Source: Paratractidigestivibacter sp963591565 (GTDB lineage Bacteria > Actinomycetota > Coriobacteriia > Coriobacteriales > Atopobiaceae). Taken from it: a DNA stretch of 10,537 nt. The notes below the pieces were generated by a model. That model saw only the letters and a list, made by a program, of their open reading frames with translations. It made no database searches and was not told the origin of the DNA. A program made the position numbers and the translations under genes. The stretch spans positions 1 to 10,537 of the forward strand of contig CAVAUD010000072.1 in the NCBI GenBank assembly GCA_963591565.1, given 5' to 3'. Below are positions 6,392 through 10,537 of this stretch, one piece after another; the first letter of the stretch is position 1, and each line of letters starts with the position of its first letter.

Positions 6392-8086
6392 ATGTCAAAG
6401 ATCGCTGCTCCCGTCGACGCTACTAAAACCCCTGCTTGGGAGGCCCTTGCCGCCCACTACCAGGACCTCAAGAACGGCGACTTTAGCCTCAAGGCCGAGT
6501 TCGCCAACGACCCCAACCGCGTGAGCGACCTGTCGTTCGACATGGATGACCTGCACTTTGACCTGTCCAAGAACCTGATCAACACCAAGACCGTCGAGCT
6601 TTTGTGCGACCTGGGCCGCGCCGTGGGCCTCGAGGAGCGCCGCGACGCCATGTACGCCGGCGAGCACATCAACACCACCGAGGACCGCGCCGTCCTGCAC
6701 ACCGCGCTTCGCCGCCCGGCTTCCGACAAGGGCCAGCTCATCGTCGACGGCCAGGACACCGTGGCCGACGTCCACGAGGTTCTCGACCGCATGTACGCTT
6801 TTGCCGAGAAGGTCCGTTCCGGCGAGTGGACGGGTGTCTCGGGCAAGAAGATCGAGCACGTCATGAGCATCGGCATCGGCGGCTCTGACCTGGGCCCCGT
6901 TATGGTTTACGAGGCCCTGAAGCCGCTGGCCGACGCCGGCATCGACTGCCGCTACGTCTCTAACATCGACCCCAACGACATGGCCGAGAAGACCCGCGGC
7001 CTCGACCCCGAGACCACGCTGTGCATCATCGTCTCCAAGACCTTCACCACCCTTGAGACCCTGACCAACGCTCGCGAGGCCAAGACGTGGCTGCTCGAGA
7101 GCCTGGCCGCCGCCGGCGCCATCGACGGCTCCGACGAGCAGGCCGCCGAGGCCATCCGCAAGCACTTCGTGGCCGTCTCCACCGCGCTTGACCTGGTCGC
7201 GGACTTTGGCATCGACCCCGAGAACGCCTTCGGCTTCTGGAACTGGGTCGGCGGCCGCTACTCCGTGGACTCCGCGGTGGGCCTGTCGCTGATCATCGCC
7301 TTTGGCCCCGAGCGCTTCAAGGAGTTTCTCGCCGGCTTCCACGACCTCGACGTTTACTTCCAAAAGACGCCGCTTGAGAAGAACGTCGTCGCCCTTCTCG
7401 GCCTGCTCAACGTCTGGTACGTGAACTTCTGGGGCTTTGGTAGCCACGCCGTGCTGCCGTACAACCAGTACCTGCACCGCTTCCCGGCCTACCTGCAGCA
7501 GCTCACGATGGAGTCCAACGGCAAGGCGACCCGCTGGGACGGCACGCCTGTCACCTCCGGCACCGGCGAGATCTTCTGGGGCGAGCCCGGCACCAACGGC
7601 CAGCACGCCTTCTATCAGCTGATTCACCAGGGTACCCGCCCCGTTCCGGCCGATTTCATCGCTTTCGTCAACACGGCCAACCCCGTGAGCGACAACGGCC
7701 AGGACGTGCACGAGCTGTTCCTGGGCAACTTCCTGGCTCAGACCAAGGCCCTGGCCTTTGGCAAGACGGCCGACGAGGTTCGCGCCGAGGGCACGGCCGA
7801 GTGGATGGTCCCGGCCCGCGTTTTCGAGGGTAACCGCCCCACGACCTCGATTTTTGGCATCGACCTGACCCCGCACGCCCTGGGCGAGCTCATCGCGCTT
7901 TACGAGCACATCACTTTTGTCGAGGGCACCGTTTGGGGCCTGGATTCTTACGACCAGTGGGGCGTTGAGCTGGGCAAGCAGCTTGCCAAGCAGATTACCC
8001 CGGCCTTCCACGACGACGAGGCGCTCGAGGCCCAGGACGCCAGCACCCGCGCCCTCATCGAGTACTACCGCGCCAACCGCAAGTAA
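6392..8086 (+). CDS. pgi: Glucose-6-phosphate isomerase
   Basis: A cytoplasmic glycolytic enzyme that interconverts glucose 6-phosphate and fructose 6-phosphate. At 564 residues it is close to the long E. coli/eukaryote-type enzyme. Sugar-phosphate contacts are GIGGS (161-165) and SKTFTT (215-220). The first family signature is FGFWNWVGGRYSVDSAVGL (280-298) with catalytic Arg289. The base Glu374 lies in MESNGK (373-378), His405 in GTNGQHAFYQLIHQG (400-414), and the late catalytic Lys529 in DQWGVELGK (521-529). All key residues are present, so the enzyme should be active. AAAGGA lies five bases before the ATG. It has its own leader hairpin and terminator and appears monocistronic. The codon use (very high GC at third positions) suggests strong expression. 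Confidence 0.98.
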   Translation: MSKIAAPVDATKTPAWEALAAHYQDLKNGDFSLKAEFANDPNRVSDLSFDMDDLHFDLSKNLINTKTVELLCDLGRAVGLEERRDAMYAGEHINTTEDRAVLHTALRRPASDKGQLIVDGQDTVADVHEVLDRMYAFAEKVRSGEWTGVSGKKIEHVMSIGIGGSDLGPVMVYEALKPLADAGIDCRYVSNIDPNDMAEKTRGLDPETTLCIIVSKTFTTLETLTNAREAKTWLLESLAAAGAIDGSDEQAAEAIRKHFVAVSTALDLVADFGIDPENAFGFWNWVGGRYSVDSAVGLSLIIAFGPERFKEFLAGFHDLDVYFQKTPLEKNVVALLGLLNVWYVNFWGFGSHAVLPYNQYLHRFPAYLQQLTMESNGKATRWDGTPVTSGTGEIFWGEPGTNGQHAFYQLIHQGTRPVPADFIAFVNTANPVSDNGQDVHELFLGNFLAQTKALAFGKTADEVRAEGTAEWMVPARVFEGNRPTTSIFGIDLTPHALGELIALYEHITFVEGTVWGLDSYDQWGVELGKQLAKQITPAFHDDEALEAQDASTRALIEYYRANRK

Positions 8087-8116
8087 ACAGCGGGCGTTTC
8101 GCAGCGTTGAACAACC

Positions 8117-8145
8117 AAGGCGGCCCCTCTGGGGTCGCCTTTTTT
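8117..8145 (+). terminator. Intrinsic terminator of pgi
   Basis: AAGGCGGCCCC at 8117-8127 pairs with GGGGTCGCCTT at 8131-8141 (one G-U pair), leaving a TCT loop, and six T follow at 8140-8145. It lies 30 bases after the pgi stop and directly before the left palindromic element. Confidence 0.92.
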
Positions 8146-8160
8146 GGGCCGTGGTTCGCG

Positions 8161-8298
8161 AACTCTGACTTTTCGCACATTAAAATCCGACTCGCCGAGT
8201 AGACAGGCTCCTGGCGTTGGTATTTGCCCAGTTGGCAGGGGCGCCGGGCCCTCGGCCTACTTGCCGGCTCGAGTTTTAATGTGCGAAAAGTCAGAGTT
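8161..8298. repeat. Palindromic element A (left flank of nuclease gene)
   Basis: The 25 bases at 8161-8185 are an exact reverse complement of 8274-8298; the core reads GACTTTTCGCAC. Between the arms lie 88 GC-rich bases that start with TCCG and a mini-palindrome ACTCG-C-CGAGT (8190-8200), and also hold GCCG...CGGC near 8243-8256. The unit is 138 bases long. It shares its arm sequence and overall design with element B at 9485-9621. As RNA it would form a very stable long hairpin at the 3' end of the nuclease transcript. The AT-rich arms contrast with the GC-rich surroundings. Confidence 0.9.
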
Positions 8299-8315
8299 GG
8301 TGTTGGGGTAGCGCC

Positions 8316-9467
8316 CTAAACGTCGGGAAGGGTGAGCCAATCTGCGTCCAAGACCTCCTCGCGGAGGCGTTGCGTCGCTGCTCGAGACGCTTTGGACGGC
8401 TTCGGCTGCTCGCGTTCGAGCTTCGAGGCGATGATGCGCACGATGGCGTCGAACTGCCGGGGCGAGGCCAGCTGCTCGTAGGTGATCGGCAGCACCTCGA
8501 CGCCCATAAGCTCAAGCGCGGTCTCGCGCGTGAAGTCCGAGAGCTGGTTGTCTCGCGCGGCGTGCCAGGTGACGCTGTGGCATTCGACGTCCAGCCCCTC
8601 GTCCCAGTACAGGTCGCACGAGCAGCTTCCCCGTTTGGCGATCAGCGAGGCGTCGGGGGTGAGCCAAATCCTGTGGTTGAACTCGAAGCCGCCCAGGCCA
8701 GCGCCGCCGCGCCTCCTCGACAGCCCAAGCAGGATGCCCGCTTGAACCTCGAGCGGAGAGGCGGCACCGGGGACCACGAGGTCGGCGGCGAGGGAGAGCC
8801 GCGCCCGCCCGCGGGCCGAGTCGCTTGTTTGGGCCAAGGCTTTCAGTTCTGTTGGGGTCGTGAGCGGCGGTCGCTTCCACAGGTTCGTGAGGCGCCCGTC
8901 GCTGTCGAGGCAGGGCTCCCAACCTGCGATCTTTGGCAAGGCATGGCAGTTGCAGAGCCGTTGGATCACGCCCGCGATCTCGGGCGGGGGACAGAACACG
9001 GCAAACTCGCCGCAAAGCTCGCTCGCAAGCAGAAGCGTCCGCTCAAGGCTCGCCCGGGCGGCAAGCTGCTGCAAGGTGAACGCTGGGGACGTGACGCAAA
9101 ACAGCTCCGTCGCCTCGCATGTCCCGCCGATGGGCGCACCCGAGCTCCAAACCCGGGGTTCCACGAGGCTGGACTTTCGGATTTCGCGGCCATCTTTGGC
9201 CAGGACATCAAAGGGCCCGTCTCCGCAGAGGCTTAAGAGGGGAATCGCATCCATCACCGTGCGGTAAAGTTCACCGGCGTGCCCGCAGTGCGCCTTTGCC
9301 AGTTTGTCGCGGGCGGCGAGCGCTCGGGCAGAAAGGACCTCGAGGTCACTGGTGGTCAGGACTTTGGCCAGACGAACGTCAGCTTCCGGCGCAGCCGCCA
9401 GAAGCTGGGCCACGGGCGGGATTCGCCAGTAGCAAAAGGCCGTTGAGTCACAAATCTGGATGTCCAT
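8316..9467 (-). CDS. DUF559/Vsr-like nuclease-fold protein of unknown role
   Basis: A 383-residue soluble protein, function unproven. Residues 1-150 look like an AbiEi-like regulatory part: CYWRIPP near 12-18, and VTSPAFTLQQLA (125-136) leading to ASELCGEF (148-155). Residues 238-262 hold SPLEVQAGILLGL and GGAGLGGFEFN, where Glu240 could be the first-helix acid of the PD-(D/E)XK fold. The probable catalytic core is CDLYWDEGLDVECH (284-297): Asp285, Glu295, with His297 where a Lys is usual. After it come His302, Asp311 and Arg314, and GVEVLPITYEQL (322-333), as in DUF559/Vsr-like endonucleases. The C-terminal 30 residues are charged. I recall similar proteins as common in Coriobacteriia. No Shine-Dalgarno precedes the ATG, and TATAGT six bases upstream suggests a leaderless mRNA. 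Both ends lie 17 bases from palindromic elements. Defence, toxin-like or element-maintenance roles are possible. Confidence 0.7.
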   Translation of the reverse strand: MDIQICDSTAFCYWRIPPVAQLLAAAPEADVRLAKVLTTSDLEVLSARALAARDKLAKAHCGHAGELYRTVMDAIPLLSLCGDGPFDVLAKDGREIRKSSLVEPRVWSSGAPIGGTCEATELFCVTSPAFTLQQLAARASLERTLLLASELCGEFAVFCPPPEIAGVIQRLCNCHALPKIAGWEPCLDSDGRLTNLWKRPPLTTPTELKALAQTSDSARGRARLSLAADLVVPGAASPLEVQAGILLGLSRRRGGAGLGGFEFNHRIWLTPDASLIAKRGSCSCDLYWDEGLDVECHSVTWHAARDNQLSDFTRETALELMGVEVLPITYEQLASPRQFDAIVRIIASKLEREQPKPSKASRAATQRLREEVLDADWLTLPDV

Positions 9468-9473
9468 GGGGCG

Positions 9474-9479
9474 ACTATA
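9474..9479 (-). promoter_or_regulatory. -10 element for a likely leaderless transcript
   Basis: On the minus strand TATAGT (9479-9474) ends six bases before the A of the ATG at 9467, which puts the expected transcription start at or next to the start codon. The place where a -35 box would be (about 9496-9503) falls inside the left arm of element B and does not match TTGACA. The repeat arm may therefore take part in promoter function. Confidence 0.45.
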
Positions 9480-9484
9480 GAAGC

Positions 9485-9621
9485 AACTCTGGCCTTTCGC
9501 ACTTTAAATTCCGCCAGGCGGAGTATGCGCTCCGCCGAGCGGTGCGTTTCCCCAGGTAAATCGCAGCGCACTGGCCTCGATACCCGGACAACCCGGATTT
9601 AAAGTGCGAAAAGTCAGAGTT
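9485..9621. repeat. Palindromic element B (right flank of nuclease gene)
   Basis: 9485-9509 pairs with about 9597-9621 as an inverted repeat with two imperfect positions. The right arm carries the exact reverse complement of the GACTTTTCGCAC core of element A; the left arm differs by two bases. The inner side of the left arm is TCCGCCAGGCGGA (9510-9522), a 13-base palindrome at the same place as the mini-palindrome of element A. GGCGGAG (9517-9523) can instead pair with CTCCGCC (9530-9536). Total length is 137 bases, one less than element A. Confidence 0.88.
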
Positions 9622-9709
9622 TGGCGGTCAAAGGCCCGCCAGGAGGTCGCTCGGCGACTGGCCAGCCGGCTGCCTTCGTCCGCCTAAAACGGTCCCAGCA
9701 AAAAATCTA

Positions 9710-9737
9710 TTGTGAAGAGACTTAGATAATGTATAGA
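9710..9737 (+). promoter_or_regulatory. Probable dnaK promoter
   Basis: TTGTGA at 9710-9715 (-35) and TATAGA at 9732-9737 (-10) are separated by 16 bases in the only AT-rich part of the gap. GATAAT at 9725-9730 is a second -10 candidate with a poor -35. The leader would be about 90 bases long. Confidence 0.5.
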
Positions 9738-9786
9738 ATCAAAACGCAGAGGGCATAAGCCCAAATGTACAACGCAGCATAAGAAG

Positions 9787-9816
9787 TGCGCGCGGGACCA
9801 AAAGCCTTCGCGCGCA
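9787..9816 (+). other. dnaK leader hairpin next to the ribosome binding site
   Basis: TGCGCGCG at 9787-9794 pairs perfectly with CGCGCGCA at 9809-9816, with a 14-base loop that allows two further GG/CC pairs. An A-rich run and the ribosome binding site AAGGA (9824-9828) follow within eight bases. It lacks a T run on the coding strand, so it is not a terminator of upstream transcription. It may protect the mRNA or affect ribosome access. Confidence 0.6.
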
Positions 9817-9835
9817 AAAAAGAAAGGACCATATC

Positions 9836-10537
<702 letters not shown>

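Larger units (their letters stand above)
8161..9621. mobile_element. Candidate composite unit: nuclease-like gene between two palindromic elements
   Basis: Two related palindromic elements (138 and 137 bp) flank one minus-strand gene. The spacers are 17 bases on each side (8299-8315 and 9468-9484). The unit lies between pgi with its terminator and the dnaK promoter region. This symmetry suggests that repeats and gene travel or function as one unit. No transposase, integrase or clear target-site duplication is seen, so mobility is an inference. The alternative is two independent repeat insertions on either side of a resident gene. Confidence 0.4.
9622..9835. other. dnaK upstream region
   Basis: No gene is seen here. 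Next to element B lie two small hairpins without T tracts: TGGCGG 9622-9627 with CCGCCA 9636-9641, and GTCGC 9646-9650 with GCGAC 9654-9658. From 9697 the sequence turns AT-rich and carries the dnaK promoter. A GGGC-ATAA-GCCC mini-hairpin (9751-9762) and the leader hairpin at 9787-9816 follow. No CIRCE (TTAGCACTC-N9-GAGTGCTAA) and no HAIR (CTTGAGT-N7-ACTCAAG) operator is visible. Confidence 0.6.

Noticed and set aside
6395..8011. A 538-codon open frame antisense to pgi
   Set aside because: It is a high-GC mirror frame of a fully conserved enzyme gene, with low-complexity Val/Gly/Ala/Leu composition and no ribosome binding site.
8370..9236. A 288-codon plus-strand frame opposite the nuclease-like gene
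   Set aside because: The composition is a typical GC-rich shadow with no recognisable motifs, while the minus-strand frame shows clear family blocks.
8161..9621. The repeat pairs as a CRISPR array, integron attC sites or insertion-sequence ends
   Set aside because: There are only two units with no regular spacers, no integrase or transposase gene, and each repeat is a palindrome on its own rather than one end of a single element.

Overview
The window reads as chromosomal DNA from a high-GC, anaerobic Gram-positive bacterium of the class Coriobacteriia (Collinsella or a relative such as Olsenella or Atopobium). The reasons are strong G/C bias at third codon positions, a pyruvate:ferredoxin oxidoreductase tail typical of strict anaerobes, a LytS/LytTR two-component pair, and protein styles I associate with this class. 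The genus is an inference; no rRNA or other taxonomic marker is present.

Layout, left to right. (1) 3-263: the last 86 codons of pyruvate:ferredoxin oxidoreductase (nifJ), closed by a strong intrinsic terminator. (2) 264-567: a gene-free regulatory stretch holding a perfect 14-bp inverted repeat that brackets a -10-like hexamer. (3) 568-4517: a same-strand cluster of a GT-A type glycosyltransferase, a LytS-type membrane histidine kinase whose start overlaps the glycosyltransferase by 17 bases, a LytTR response regulator, and a small YfcE/MJ0936-type metallophosphoesterase. It ends in a hairpin terminator. (4) 4601-5610, minus strand: thioredoxin followed by a PAP2-type membrane phosphatase, coupled by a TAATG stop/start overlap. 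(5) 5743-6297: a conserved-looking 184-residue protein that resembles a degenerate uracil-DNA-glycosylase fold. (6) 6392-8086: glucose-6-phosphate isomerase (pgi) with its own leader and terminator. (7) 8161-9621: an island made of one minus-strand gene for a DUF559/Vsr-like nuclease-fold protein, placed between two 137-138 bp palindromic elements that share the same terminal arm sequence. (8) 9836 to the window end: the first 234 codons of dnaK, with a leader hairpin just upstream of its ribosome binding site.

How the genes fit together. nifJ, pgi, trxA and dnaK are central-metabolism and housekeeping genes. The glycosyltransferase-LytS-LytTR cluster looks like a regulated cell-surface glycan module: the kinase would sense an envelope or cytoplasmic signal, phosphorylate the LytTR regulator, and the co-transcribed glycosyltransferase would modify a surface polymer. 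The sequence does not show the signal or the target. The island at 8161-9621 is the part least explained by known biology. Its symmetry (17 bases between each repeat and the gene, almost identical repeat lengths, shared repeat termini) suggests that gene and repeats are one unit, possibly mobile and possibly a defence or toxin-like element. It sits between pgi and dnaK, both of which look intact as far as the window shows.
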